A stretch of DNA of 64,000 nt, from assembly GCA_948567375.1 (NCBI GenBank), contig OX419756.1, positions 53,892,333 to 53,956,332 of the forward strand, given 5' to 3'. The notes beneath the pieces are model-generated. The model had not been told where the DNA came from. It worked only from the letters and a program-made list of their open reading frames with translations, and ran no database searches. The position numbers and the translations under genes are program-made. This DNA is from Lunularia cruciata (taxonomy: Eukaryota; Streptophyta; Marchantiopsida; Lunulariales; Lunulariaceae). Positions 52,896-63,848 of the stretch are shown in pieces (within the stretch, counting starts at the first letter, position 1; each line of letters opens with the position of its first letter).

Positions 52896-54158
52896 TTTGC
52901 CTGGACCAAACTCCTCTTTGAATGGTAACTTTTCTCTCCTCCTGCTTTGGCACTTTGTCTTCTGACTTCTCGTTACCTTCCTCCTTGATCTCCATCCTGA
53001 CTTCTTCTTCTTCTGCGGGTACTGACATCATCTCTCCACCTTCGTTGCTATCACTACTCATGTCTCCACTCTGTAGTGTGAGCTCAAGTTCTTCTTCTTT
53101 TTTTGAGTCTTTGGACTTGCACTCGGCTTTGCCTTCCAATTCTTCCTTTGACGACGCGATTACTACTATACCTTTCCTTGGGTTTACCCTCTTGGTCTTT
53201 TGAGGTCTTGTTCTCTTGACATCTTTGCCTTCTCCTTGTCAACTCCTCTTCTTTGACTTCCACGTCCTCCTGCACACTCTTCCCTATTTGTGCATAGTAC
53301 TCATCGCTGCTTCTGATTTGAAGAATGTACTGCTGCTCCTCCGTATTGACCTCCTTCCTTAAGTCGGGATGGAAATGTGACACCATTCTGTTGCACTCCG
53401 CCACATTGAGCAGATTCAGCCCTAGATAGAAATGTGCTACAAACAGCACAATGTAATGTGGAGGCAATTTATCCCACAAGTTCCACACCATCTGTCTTGT
53501 TCGCCCATGGAAGCACTTTGCCCAATTAATTGGCTCTCATGCAAACATCTTATGGAAGAACACCGCTTGGTGCTTCATCACATAAGTCGTTCTCTCCGGC
53601 TTCAAGATTGCCATGAGAGCACTCACAATCCCTCTCTTGATAGGATCCTTGTAACTCTCTACTTTATACCTATTCTTCGTGCACTTCAAAGAGAATGCAT
53701 CCCTCACTTCTTGGGTTTCTTCTTCTACCTCTCCCTTCCCCAAGAACGTGGCACCCTGCTCCACATGTACCTCTCTTCCGAGTACTAATCTCCAATCCGA
53801 TTGAGCAAGCCGGATTTCCTCGCTTCTCCTCTTCATCGAGGCCATCAAGACATTTCCTCTTGATTATCTTGGTCATGAATCCTGGAAAGCTCACATTCCA
53901 ATTCCACACCAAGAATGTGATCCAAAGTCAGCTTGAGACTTCAATTCCTACGATCACATCTAACCTCAGAATTGCATGATTTCTCACTACAAATTTGGAG
54001 TTCTTCTTTCCTCCTCCCATCTTCCTTTCTTCCTCACTATCTCTTGAATTAGCTCTCTCAAATTCTCTTCTACACGCCATCGCATCTTTGACTCTACTTC
54101 CCTTCCCATGATCTCCTACAAGACAACTCCTCAACGGCAAAGGAAAATTGCTTGACAT
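52896..54158 (-). pseudogene. LTR-internal ORF of L-g, N-terminal half
   Basis: ATG at 54158, 26 nt after the start of TATAAAAA. MSSNFPLPLRSCLVGDHGKG, KKNSKFVVRNHAILRLDVIV; then WNWNVSFPGFMTKIIKRKCL; LAQSDWRLVLGREVHVEQGA; YVMKHQAVFFHKMFA; MVWNLWDKLPPHYIVLFVAH; acidic tract. Frame changes near 53930, 53790 and 53500. M2 separates it from its C-terminal half. Together both halves span about 2.56 kb, as in L-e. Confidence 0.78.
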
Positions 54159-54176
54159 CGCTTTGTTGCTAGCCCA

Positions 54177-54184
54177 TTTTTATA
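54177..54184 (-). promoter_or_regulatory. TATA box of L-g 3' LTR
   Basis: TATAAAAA on the minus strand, 26 nt from the ORF ATG, ~380 bp into the LTR. Confidence 0.6.
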
Positions 54185-54566
54185 GAGTCGCGCCTTCTTT
54201 GTCTCTCTTCAATTCGAGTTTCTACCGACAAATCACACCTCTTGCATGCTCATATCACTGTCAAGTGTCCTTTCATGCATATGACTGCCAATTTTTGAAT
54301 GGTCCCTTCTTGAATTTCTCATCCCAAAGGAAATTTGTTACATTGTCCTTGCCTCGGGTTGAGCACCCTCCAATACGAAGACTTCTTACTTTGGGTTGTA
54401 TGCTGACAGGGCAATTCTGAGTACTTCACCTTATGACCCAAAGCCACGTTACCTCGGGTTTCATCCCAAAGACTCTTTTCTTCTTTGGCCATACAAGTGC
54501 AATCTGACTTCTCTATACACTTCTTCTTCTTTATTTTGATAAAAAAACAAAAAATGTGGGTACCAC

Positions 54567-54583
54567 ATACCCCCTCCCTCAAA
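54567..54583 (-). promoter_or_regulatory. Polypurine tract of L-g
   Basis: The minus strand reads TTTGAGGGAGGGGGTA immediately before TGTGGTACC. It is the plus-strand primer site and fixes the LTR start. Confidence 0.8.
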
Positions 54584-54880
54584 TGTGAGCGTCCCCACGA
54601 ACATAGACTTTGAGTGTCTTAGAAATTCTGAGTCTATGGTCCAATATCTCCAAACTCTCCACCCATTTACTCAAGTGGCAAAAGGATTGCCTTCCAGGTC
54701 TACAAGTTGAATGGACCCATTTTCATAAAGATGAAGAACTCAATAAGGCACCATCCATCTCAAATGCAGCTTGCTTGGAAAAAATATTAAGCGATTGTCG
54801 TATAACAAAACCAAATCTCCTTTGTACACAGCCACAGGCTTGATATGCTTATTGTGCATGACTTTCCTCTGCTCTTGTAC

Positions 54881-55721
54881 TTACTTCATGGTTTGTATTG
54901 CATTGTCTCTTTTCTCTTCTAACCACATTAGTTGATGGATCCAAAGATCCTGGCTTTCTTCCTCCGACAGTCGTTCTTTGCAAAGAATCCGATATGTCGG
55001 TACTTCAAATTCAATTGGTAATATGGGATGCAAGCCATATCTCAAGAAGTATGGGGTTTGTTTGGTTGTAATCTTTTCTGTCATTTGATATGCTCACAAC
55101 GCGGCTGGTAATTTTGTATTCCAATCATAGGCATAATTGACAATCACCTTATTCAAAATTTTGCAAAGTAATCCATTTGCCTTTTCCATTAAGCCATTTG
55201 CTTTTGAGTTATAAGGAGGCATCTTCCGATGTTTAATCTGAAAGTACTTGGTTAACGCATCCATTAGAGAGTTCAAAAAAATGTGTCCCTCGGTCATTGA
55301 TCAATTGCAAAGGACACCCATATTGGGAGATGATAGAAAAATTCTGCCACGGTTTCAACATCATCTCTGCAAGTTGCTTCAGCTTCGACCATCTTGGTAG
55401 CATAGTCAGTGCAAACTAAAATGTATTGCTTCCTTGTGACTTGGGTCACTAGTTGAATGGGATCCACAAAATCAATTCCCCATTTCTCAAATGGGGCCAA
55501 TGGCAAAATTGGTCTCAAAGGCCATTGAGAAGTAGCCATCGGCTTCCCCATTCTCTGACAAGCATCACAGCTTTGATATGAGCATGCATGTCTTTGTACA
55601 TTGTAGGCCACCAATACCCCATGGAAAGAATCTTCTTTACAATATTTCTTAGAGTAAACTGTCCTCTCGATGCTTTGGAGTGTAAAGACTCAATTACACC
55701 TCCGACTTTGTATGACTCCAA
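54881..55721 (-). pseudogene. L-g integrase
   Basis: Zinc part: SKASRGQFTLRNIVKKILSM, GYWWPTMYKDMHAHIK, SCDACQRMGKP. Core: FEKWGIDFVDPIQL (Asp), LINDRGTHF (Asp, in a shifted frame near 55300), NSKANGLMEKANGLLCKILN (Glu). C-terminal: TPYFLRYGLHPILPIEFEVP and QLMWLEEKRDNAIQTMK. No chromodomain. Two to three frameshifts. Confidence 0.88.
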
Positions 55722-55736
55722 GCATCGCCAAAGTAC

Positions 55737-56546
55737 TTAGTCTTCGCCCATCTTGAATAGGATGATGTGTTTGAGCTGATATAGTCCCATTTTCTTGAGA
55801 AAGACTGCCTTTTGCTCCAGGTCCATCCCTTCAGGACAATGGAGAGTATGCAAATAATGATATTCTACTGCATACCTTGTACTTTGCATTGTTGTTAATT
55901 GATATAACTCTTTATTAGTGAAACGATCGTCAATTTCCCACTCTTGGTCTTGAGTTTCTAACTTGGACAGGAAGTCCGCATTTGAATGTGAAGCTCCCTT
56001 CCTTACTTGTACAATATATGTGAATTCTTGTAACAACAAGATCCATCTTGCAATTCACCCAAACAAATCTGCCTTCTTCACCAAATGTTGCAATGCGTAA
56101 TGGTCAACATAGAAGACAAACTCGTATCCCAACAGGTAGTGGTGAAATTTCTTGTAGGCATACACCATTTTGAGTGCTTCTCTTTCAGTCGTTGAATAGT
56201 GCTTTTTAGAAACTGAAAGTTTTTGGTTGGCATAATACACCGAGTAGTCCTTCTTCTTCTCGTCCTTCTGACTTAAGACGACGCCGATGGCCATGGACAA
56301 AGTGTCCAAATATACATGAAAAGGGACGTCCCAATTTGGGGCCCTCATTACTGGTGCTTCAACCAGTTTCTTCTTCAACAACTGGAAAGCTTCTTCTTGA
56401 TTTGCTTCCCACAAGTAGTCTTTGGATTTCTTCAGAAGCTTTGTAAGGGGTGCAACAAGCACCACATAGTTTGACACAAAGCGTATGTAGTACCCGACAT
56501 GTCCCAAGAAAGCTCTCAGCTCCCGGATGTTCTTTGGGGATTCCAA
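55737..56546 (-). pseudogene. L-g RNase H and linker
   Basis: RELRAFLGHVGYYIRFVSNY (end of RT thumb), FHVYLDTLSMAIGVVLSQKD (Asp), TEREALKMVYAYKKFHHYLL (Glu), FYVDHYALQHLVKKAD (Asp), SHSNADFLSKLETQDQEWEI. One frame change near 56050. Confidence 0.88.
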
Positions 56547-56554
56547 AGCTGTGA

Positions 56555-57166
56555 TTACTTTAACCTTCTTGACATCAATTCAATACCTTGGCTTGACACC
56601 CAATGCCCCAAAAGAATTCCTTCATTCATTGCAAAGAAGCATTTCTTTGGGTGTAATGACAATCTGGCAAAATGACACCTTTCAAAAGTTTGGTGAAAGT
56701 AATCCAAATGTTCATCTCTTTGCCCAAATACACAAAAATCATCAATGAATACTTCCACAAATTTGCACAAGAAATCCTTGAAGATTGAATTCATCATCCG
56801 CTGGAAAGTAGCGGAAGCATTACACAACCCAAAGGGCATTTGATTGTAAGTTAAAGTTCCCCAATTGATCGTGAATGTAGTTTTATCCTTGTCCTCTTCT
56901 TGGATGGATACTTGATTGTACCCTGAGAATCCATCAAGAAAACTATAACAAGGGTGACCAACTACTTGGTCTTGAAGTGTATTGGTAAAAGGCAAGGGAT
57001 GATGATCCTTCCTTGTGACTGCATTCAACTTACGGAAATCTTGGCACACTCGAATCTTCCTTGTTTTCTTCTTTGGGACAATGACAATGGGGGAAACCCA
57101 TGCATTGCTTAAGATAGGGAAGATGATTTTGGCTCCTAAGTACTTGTCAATTTCATCTTTCACCAA
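56555..57166 (-). pseudogene. L-g reverse transcriptase
   Basis: An intact ~200-codon frame: NAWVSPIVIVPKKKTRKIRV, FRKLNAVTRKDHHPLPFTN, YSFLDGFSGYNQVSIQEEDK (first Asp), LTYNQMPFGLCNASATFQRM, and FVEVFIDDFCVFGQRDEHLD (F-I-D-D active site), LHPKKCFFAMNEGILLGHWV. All catalytic residues are present. Confidence 0.92.
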
Positions 57167-57306
57167 AAGGGAGTACTTTGGGTTCAGGCGGTATTGTCTC
57201 TGCCAAACCGGAACTACACCTTCAACCAGATCAATCTGGTGTTCTCCAAGTTCTCATGGAATACTCGGCATTTGATCAATAGACCAGGAAAACACCTCCT
57301 AGAATT

Positions 57307-58010
57307 CTATAAACAGGGCAGTGTAACCCTAAACTCCTTCGAAGTGACTGTCTTTGAAATTTTAATAATTTTCCCTTTAGTCAAAACAACATCTTGACAG
57401 TCATTGAGGTTGATGACTCCTTCAATGTGGCTTACTTGGCTTAACCCGAGGCAAGCTGCCATCAAACCCCCTTCCTCCAAGTCAGTTTCACCCAAGGTGA
57501 GGTCACATGGATCTTTGTCTTCAACATCCACCTCATAGCATTCCAAGTAATTGACTTGGACTTTGTCTTTGGATTTGTCTGAGGATGAAGACGATGAGTC
57601 TTCAGATTTGTCCTCATCTTCTGAAAAACTAGTTTCCCCGAGATGGGGAACCTTTGTCCAACTCACAGTCACTAGCTTTTGGTCTTCGGACAAAATGTCT
57701 TTGAACCGTAACTTTTGCTGATGCCAATCCACCCCAACTTGGACACTGTACAACTAGGGTCTTCCGATCAACAAAGGGTAACCAGTCTTTGTCATTGGTT
57801 GCAACACAATGTAATTCAACATGAAGGGCATCCCTTCCTGATCATGGTAATGTTTGACAGATTCCCAAAGGTAGTCTCCTAGTTTGGTCTGCAAATTTCA
57901 AGACTTGGTGTGTTGGCTCAAACGTAGGATACCCCAGCCAATTTGCAGTATCTTTGGTCATGATATTCACACCCGACCCTGAATCAATGGGAATCAATGT
58001 GATCATGCAC
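57307..58010 (-). pseudogene. L-g protease and protease-RT linker
   Basis: Protease near 58010-57890: IPIDSGSGVNIMTKDTANWL (active site D-S-G). Then, after frame changes, SVQVGVDWHQQKLRFKDILS, an acidic Ser-rich stretch and VSHIEGVINLNDCQDVVLTK before the RT. The last part corresponds to 14925-15000 in L-d. Confidence 0.75.
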
Positions 58011-60532
58011 CTTGCAATCTCCGCATCAACCTCAGGAGATCTAGATCTTCTTGTTCAATACGATAGATAGCTAGCATGTCCTTCTCTGACATCGACCTTA
58101 CCTTCTTAATGGCCGAATTCAGCTGCTTCTTGTACAGCTTGTTGTCTTTCCACAATTGCTTGAATGTGACATTGGCATTTGTGGTTGCCAAATCTGCTGC
58201 AATATCGTATTAGGGTAATCCTCCCAATTTGACTATCTTTGCCTTTGGCTTTAGGTTTGAAGTCTCTCCATGTTTAATTTTGACTTTGGGATGTTTTAGA
58301 ATGGTGACGAGATTGCTAGTGGCTTTGACCCGAGGTTCCTTGGATTGGCCCACCTCGGCTTGGATCAGACCCTTTACTTCAAATCGGATGTCTGCCGGAG
58401 AAACTGGAGGCTTTGTCTTTGTCTCATCCTCCAAACTCATTTCCTGAGTTTTGAGTACTGCTTCCTTAAGTTCTTTCTGCAAGGCTTTAGCAAGGATCTT
58501 TTCCTCCTTGGCAGAAAGAATTGCCTTTGGGTGCAGCCTCTTTGCCTTTTTGGAAGACGACAAGGTCGTACTCAGCTCTTTGGGGTCACGCTTCTTCTTA
58601 CTTGCGCGTGTCTCAACCTTCAAAATTTCAAGGTCCGGCCATTCTCCTTTTGAGGCCGGACTCACTTCCTGGGGTCTCTCATCCTCAAGTGTGATACAAT
58701 TTACATTCATGTCCCCCTTTTCCTGAAGCGCTGCATGCTCAGCGGGGGTCTATACATATTTTATAGGCGGCTTCACGTTTGGTGGGTGAAGGCATTGGTT
58801 GCCTGTATGGAACGATCCTTTACAATTTCCGCACAGGGGAATGTACACAATTTGCCTTCTTGGCTCCAAACAATTTGGAGACCAATGTCCCATCGAGCCA
58901 CAATTGTAACATGCTCCGGGTGCAACAATTTGAGGTCGATTTTGGTTGCTCATTGGTGGTCTTTGTAGAGGAGCATTGTGGTTATACTCCCTTGGTCCGT
59001 ACCTTGGACCTTGATACAATGTGCTTGCCTAAGTCTGTACCTCTTGGGTTTGGTACACATCTTCTTCTTCCTCTTCTTGGTTCCATCCTAGAACCCAATC
59101 AATCTGATGCATTGGGAATGCATTATGAGTATTGCATTTTGTGTTTGCATGGCCTCACTTGCCACATGCGGTGCACCATACGTTCAATCTGCCAAATGCT
59201 GGGGCCTTCCTTCTGTCCTTAGCCCCAATCATCTGGATCTTGAAATCCAAAAACTCCTTGATGAGGGCGTCCAGCTTGGTATCCGCCTTATGTACACTCT
59301 TTGCTGGAGGAGTCATTGGTTTCTTACCCCCATGTCTTTGTACTTGTCTTGGCTTTGATTCTTCTTTGGATTCCAAAGAAGAGCTTGAAGACGTGGAGGA
59401 TTCCTCCAAAGAAGAGGATGTACTGTGAGAAGCTCTCCTCTTGGGCATCTTGCCTTTCTTCTCCCGGTTTCTTCTGTTGCCGGTAGAGTTAGAGTGAGCC
59501 GCCTTGTAGCGGGCAACATATTTGAGTACCTTGTCAAGGGAAGTTACGTTCCTCTCCCTTGCAAAGATCCAAATCTTTGGTGAGAGTCCTCCTAGGAACC
59601 AGGTAATGGCTTGGGCATCGGAGTAACCCACCACACCCAATTGCTTCGGGACTCAGTTCAAGAGTGCCATGAACCACTCAGAAGTAGTCTCTTAACTTCT
59701 CCTTCTTACCTTGGTCAAAATCGTTGAGTGCCACAAAGACACTCGTATCATAATCAACCTACCAGAATCATTCCATGAAATTGTTTCTCAAATCCGCCTA
59801 GTCCACCAGTACAAACCTCTTCTAGGTTACGTGGGTGTACCAGCTCCAAGCTTTCTTTTGGAGCAAACTTGAGAAAATTTGTAGTCGATCTGCCAAGTCA
59901 TGCTCCTTGTTAGCAAAGGAGATGACCTTGAATTCTTAGATGAATTCATTGGGATCTTTGTCTTGTTCTGTCCCCCTTATACTTTTGATAGGCGTGTCAG
60001 GTGATAGGCAGTGAAGTCATTGTTTGATTTGATGGGATTGGCTGGGGTAATTTTGAACTTGACAGAATCAAGGGATTGGCTGGAATTGATGCCGTGTTGT
60101 CAGCCCAGGGGTTCCAATTTGTCAAATTCAAGGTAGGGTCTTCTTCAACAATTTCTTCTCTGAGAGTGTCGACTTCAAATGTAAGAATCAGGCTAAACAC
60201 CTTCAATGTGTTCTTCAAAATTCCTTTGAGACAAGCGAGGAATCCTTCATAGAAGATGTTGACACTCTTCTTTTGTCAGTGTCCATGTTGTCTTTTTCAA
60301 TCAAAGTTCTTCAAGGATGCAACTTCCTTTACAGCTCTAGGAGAAGACAGTGTACTGGGCCGTAATGCATATGTCTGGCCACTCGAGTCTTTTTTTTTCT
60401 TTGCGGAAGAGAGGGATGCGAAGTAGCCTTGCCAACTACCTTCACATTGTTGTCAGGAAAATAGCCCACGTGTACCCTTGAGGCTTTGGTGTGATAAATT
60501 TTCTTCTCTCTTTTAGTTGTTGTAAGGAACAT
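58003..60532 (-). pseudogene. L-g gag
   Basis: N-terminal frame 60532-60329, then capsid-like frames (60218-59997; 59640-59155 with SDAQAITWFLGGLSPKIWIF, a Lys-rich and a Ser-rich stretch), then two consecutive zinc knuckles CYNCGSMGHWSPNC and CGNCKGSFHTGNQC (near 58915 and 58830; both C-x2-C-x4-H-x4-C) and a linker (58710-58210, KAILSAKEEKILAKALQKEL). Several frame breaks. Confidence 0.82.
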
Positions 60533-60726
60533 GGATTTAGGATAATATGTCTTGGGTGTGGGTTTTGCTACCTTGCCGCAGGAGAATTATAGAAAGTGAG
60601 ACGGGCTGACGGGTTTCAGAAAATGTCAAAGGAGTTTCAAGAGAGAAAGTGGCAGAAGATTTTGAGAGAAGACATTAGAGTTTTGGGAAACTGCCAGGGG
60701 AATTCTCAAGAAGGGAAGATAGAGGG

Positions 60727-61010
60727 TTTTTGGAAAAGTGAAGGAAGGATGAGAAGAGATATTTGGATTTTTTGGCAGAGAGCAGTAAGGATTGACGGGA
60801 GAAGAAGGACAGTAAGGAAAAGGACTTGGAATGATCGTGAAGGAGTAGTCAGGAAGGCTCGTTAGGGAGAGTGAAGGAAGGATGAGAAGAGATATTTGGA
60901 CTTTTGGCAGAGAGCAGTAAGGATCGATGGGAGAAGAAGGACAGTAAGGAAAAGGACTTGGAATGATCGTGAAGGAGTAGTCAGGAAGGCTCGTTAGGGA
61001 GAGTGAAGGA
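60727..61010. repeat. 132-bp tandem repeat in the L-g leader
   Basis: About two units. The marker AGGAGTAGTCAGGAAGGCTC recurs at 60841 and 60973, and GGCAGAGAGCAGTAAGGAT at about 60775 and 60905. Confidence 0.8.
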
Positions 61011-61129
61011 AGAATGAGAGGAGATTTTTGGGATTTTGGCAGAGAGTAGTAAGGATCGACGGGGGGAAGAAGGACAGTAAGAAAGGGGATTGAATGGTAA
61101 AGGTGAGAGGGTTTTGAGTCTTGGCAAAG

Positions 61130-61740
61130 GATAGAAGGTGGGCAGGAAGGAAGTGAAACGAAAAGAATTGAAACGATCATGAAGGAGTAATCAGGAAGGC
61201 TCTTAAGGACAGAGTGAAGGAAGAATGGCAGAGGTTTTTTTTATCTGATTGGAGAATGAGGGTTTCGAGTTTGCAGAGGACAGAAGGTAGGCAGGAAGGA
61301 AGTGAAACAAAAGGAATTGAAATGATCGTGAAGGAGTAATCAGGAAGGCTCTTTAGGGACAGAGTGAAGGAAGAATGGCAAAGATTTGTTTTATCTGATT
61401 GGAGAATGAGGGTTTTGAGTTTGCAGAGGACAGAAGTTGGGCAGGAAGGAAGTGAAACAAAAGGAATTGAAATGATCGTGAAGGAGTAATCAGGAAGGCT
61501 CTTTAGGGACAGAGTGAAGGAAGAATGACAAAGATTTGTTTTATCTGATTGGAGAATGAGGGTTTTGAGTTTGTAGAGGACAGAAGGTGGGCAGGAAGGA
61601 AGTGAAACGAAAGGAATTGAAATGATCGTGAAGGAGTAATCAGGAAGGCTCTTTAGGGATAGAGTGAAGGAAGAATGGCAGAGTTTTGTTTTATCTGATT
61701 GGAGAATGAGGGTTTAGAGTTTGCAGAGGATAGGAGGTGG
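61130..61740. repeat. 150-bp tandem repeat in the L-g leader
   Basis: About four units. AGGAGTAATCAGGAAGGCTC recurs at 61183, 61332, 61482 and 61632, a constant ~150-bp period, and is related to the 132-bp unit. Confidence 0.88.
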
Positions 61741-63825
61741 ACAAAGAAAAGGAAGAATGAGAGGAGGTTTTCGGGATTTTGGCAGAGAGCAGTAAGGATC
61801 GACGAGAGAAGAAGGACAGAAAGGAAAATGGAATTGGAATGACAAGGGGATAAACAAAAAGGTTTAGAGAGTAGGGAGTGAAGGATCATGGGGACAGGAA
61901 GGAGTGAAGTATCGTGGAGTCAGAAAAAAGGAGGAGAATTACAGAAAATACAGAAAGAAGTGAAAGATTGTGGAGGCAAGGAAAAAAAAGAATCGAGAGA
62001 AGGCAGGGGTTTTCTGAAAAATTGCAGGAAGAGTGAACAGGATTTTGTTTTGAGAATCGAAAGGAGGCAATTGGTAGAAAAGAAAGACATGACCAGAAAT
62101 CAAAAGAAGGATAGGGAAATGAAAGGAAGGAGATGAAGGAGAGATAGGAGTGATCGAAGGGGCTTTCAAGGAAGGCAGTAACATTTGAGGTTGGCAAAAG
62201 GCAGAAGAGAATAGATTTTGAGTTTGAAGCAGTAAGTTTGAATTTCAAAGGGAGAAGTAGGATGCACATGAAGATAAGTTGGCTGACGATTGATAGAATT
62301 GTGTGGGATTGTAGAGAACGGTGTTGATTTTCCTCAAAGAAACAAGAACGCAGAATGGTTTAAATTTGGCAAAAGGCAGTAAGGGTCAATGACAAAGGAA
62401 GGATCAGGGTTCAAGGGAAGGGAATCTGGCTGACAAACTGACAGAGCAGCGTTGAGTGAGAAGCTCAAGAGAAGAACTTCCTATTGGCAATACAAAGGAT
62501 TGTGAAGCATGGAGAGTGTTTAGCCAGGATCAAAAACAAAGACCAAGAGAAGGATCTTCAAAGAGGACAATTAGTCTCAAAAGGAGAAGAAGAGAAGAAA
62601 TTGCAGGGGAAAAACAGGGAAGGTATTCGGAAGGACAAAAATCAGCAGAAAGGTTAGCAGGACAGAGGTGTCCTTAAGGGCTTGGCAGGAATAGAAAAAT
62701 CTCGAAAGGTTGGTTGGACGGAGAATCTGTTACTAGTCAAAGGTTCATCCAAAGGAAAGGTGGGCAGGAACAAAAGAAGAGAGAAGTCATGTTCAGCTCA
62801 GGATAATACGAGGACTGGACATAGAAAATCGATACGGGATTTGTCAGGAGCTTTTACCAGGCATAGAATCCTATGGCAAGAGTAGTGCAGAGCGTTCGAG
62901 AAGATCTAACATACCGGAATATCGAAGAGAAGGAGAATCCCAAGGAAGGACCTATTGGACAGTGGAGACTTGGAAAGAGCAACAATTTGGAGATGCTGCA
63001 AAACAAGGAGATGACGAGTTGTAAGGAATAAGATATAGGACCCGCTCAATTTTTTTTCTTTCTTCATGTGCTTGGCTTGGCTGGTCAGTGTGCCTTGGTT
63101 TGGTCACTGTTTGGTTAGGAGCCGTGTGTCATAGCTCAAAGGATTATAAACTGCAAAACTTGGAATTGAAATGGAAATGAGATTTTAGTGATTGAGAGTG
63201 TGTACTTGATGTGCAAACAGCGGTAGAGAAAAATAATAATAAATTTTTTTTTATTTTACTTTTTTTTACACTCAGTCCAGCTTATGTAGATGGGTCATCA
63301 CATTTAACTAATTACCCGAGATTGAGTCCGGTTGCATAATTTGTGGATAAATCCACAAAACCCCACCAGATCATTCTCTCTGGAATATCAGTCTGGACCA
63401 AAACTACAAAACCCACCAAACCCAAAACATACTAAAGCTGAGGATAATAGACCAAACAAGAGGTCAAGAATAATGAGCCAGGACTAATAATAGATGGTAC
63501 GAGAAGGACAAAACAATCAAAAAGCCTAAGCGCAGGCAGCCATGTGCCCAGCACAATCTCGAGACCATACGATCTCCGCGACAACATTTCTTGTGGTCAA
63601 GTTCTCACAGGGCTTCTTGCACTTTGTGAAGGAGTTGAAAGTCCAACACCTCGCGCTTGGTTTTGTCAAAAGTGGATTGGATCTTCAGACGTTCATCTTC
63701 TTCATAATGCAATGCTTGTCTTTGAACTCTCTATTCACGTTGTTCTCTCAATGTAGACATTCATATTGCTTTGATACCCAATTTCAAATTTGGCTTTGTA
63801 TTCTTCCACTTCTGAGATTTGTATC

Positions 63826-63848
63826 CCCGACAGCGGCGCCAAAAATCA
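63826..63848 (-). promoter_or_regulatory. L-g primer-binding site
   Basis: The minus strand after the LTR end (GTTGTCTCA) reads TGATTTTTGGCGCCGCTGTC and then GGGG. TGGCGCCG-type sites are known from Athila/Tat plant gypsy elements and are attributed to tRNA-Asp. Confidence 0.8.

Larger units (their letters stand above)
41669..54566 (-). repeat. 3' LTR of L-g, interrupted by M2
   Basis: On the minus strand it begins TGTGGTACCCACA (54566), directly after the PPT, and ends GGTTGTCACA (41669), next to T-b2 gag. A TATA box lies at 54184-54177 and the LTR ORF at 54158-42462. This copy ties the 3.7 kb repeat to a PPT and a PBS, which shows that the repeat is an LTR. Confidence 0.9.
60534..63825 (-). 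other. L-g 5' leader (3.3 kb), pyrimidine-rich in the sense strand
   Basis: Non-coding stretch between PBS and gag. From about 60590 to 62960 the plus strand is strikingly purine-rich and contains tandem repeats (separate entries). 62960-63825 holds an AT-rich patch (63215-63270) and nothing I can name. The pyrimidine-rich frames read on the minus strand look like low-complexity translation, not genes. Confidence 0.7.

Noticed and set aside
54881-57166. Endogenous pararetrovirus (caulimovirid) as the source of RT/RNase H
   Set aside because: An integrase follows RNase H, and LTRs, PBS and PPT are present; movement-protein motifs are not seen.
61130-61740. CRISPR-like repeat array
   Set aside because: Units are contiguous ~150-bp tandem repeats without spacers, in a plant retrotransposon leader.
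60626-62269. Several long minus-strand open frames in the purine-rich leader
   Set aside because: They are low-complexity Ser/Pro/Leu/Phe-rich translations of a polypyrimidine tract with tandem repeats, with no domain and no conservation evidence.
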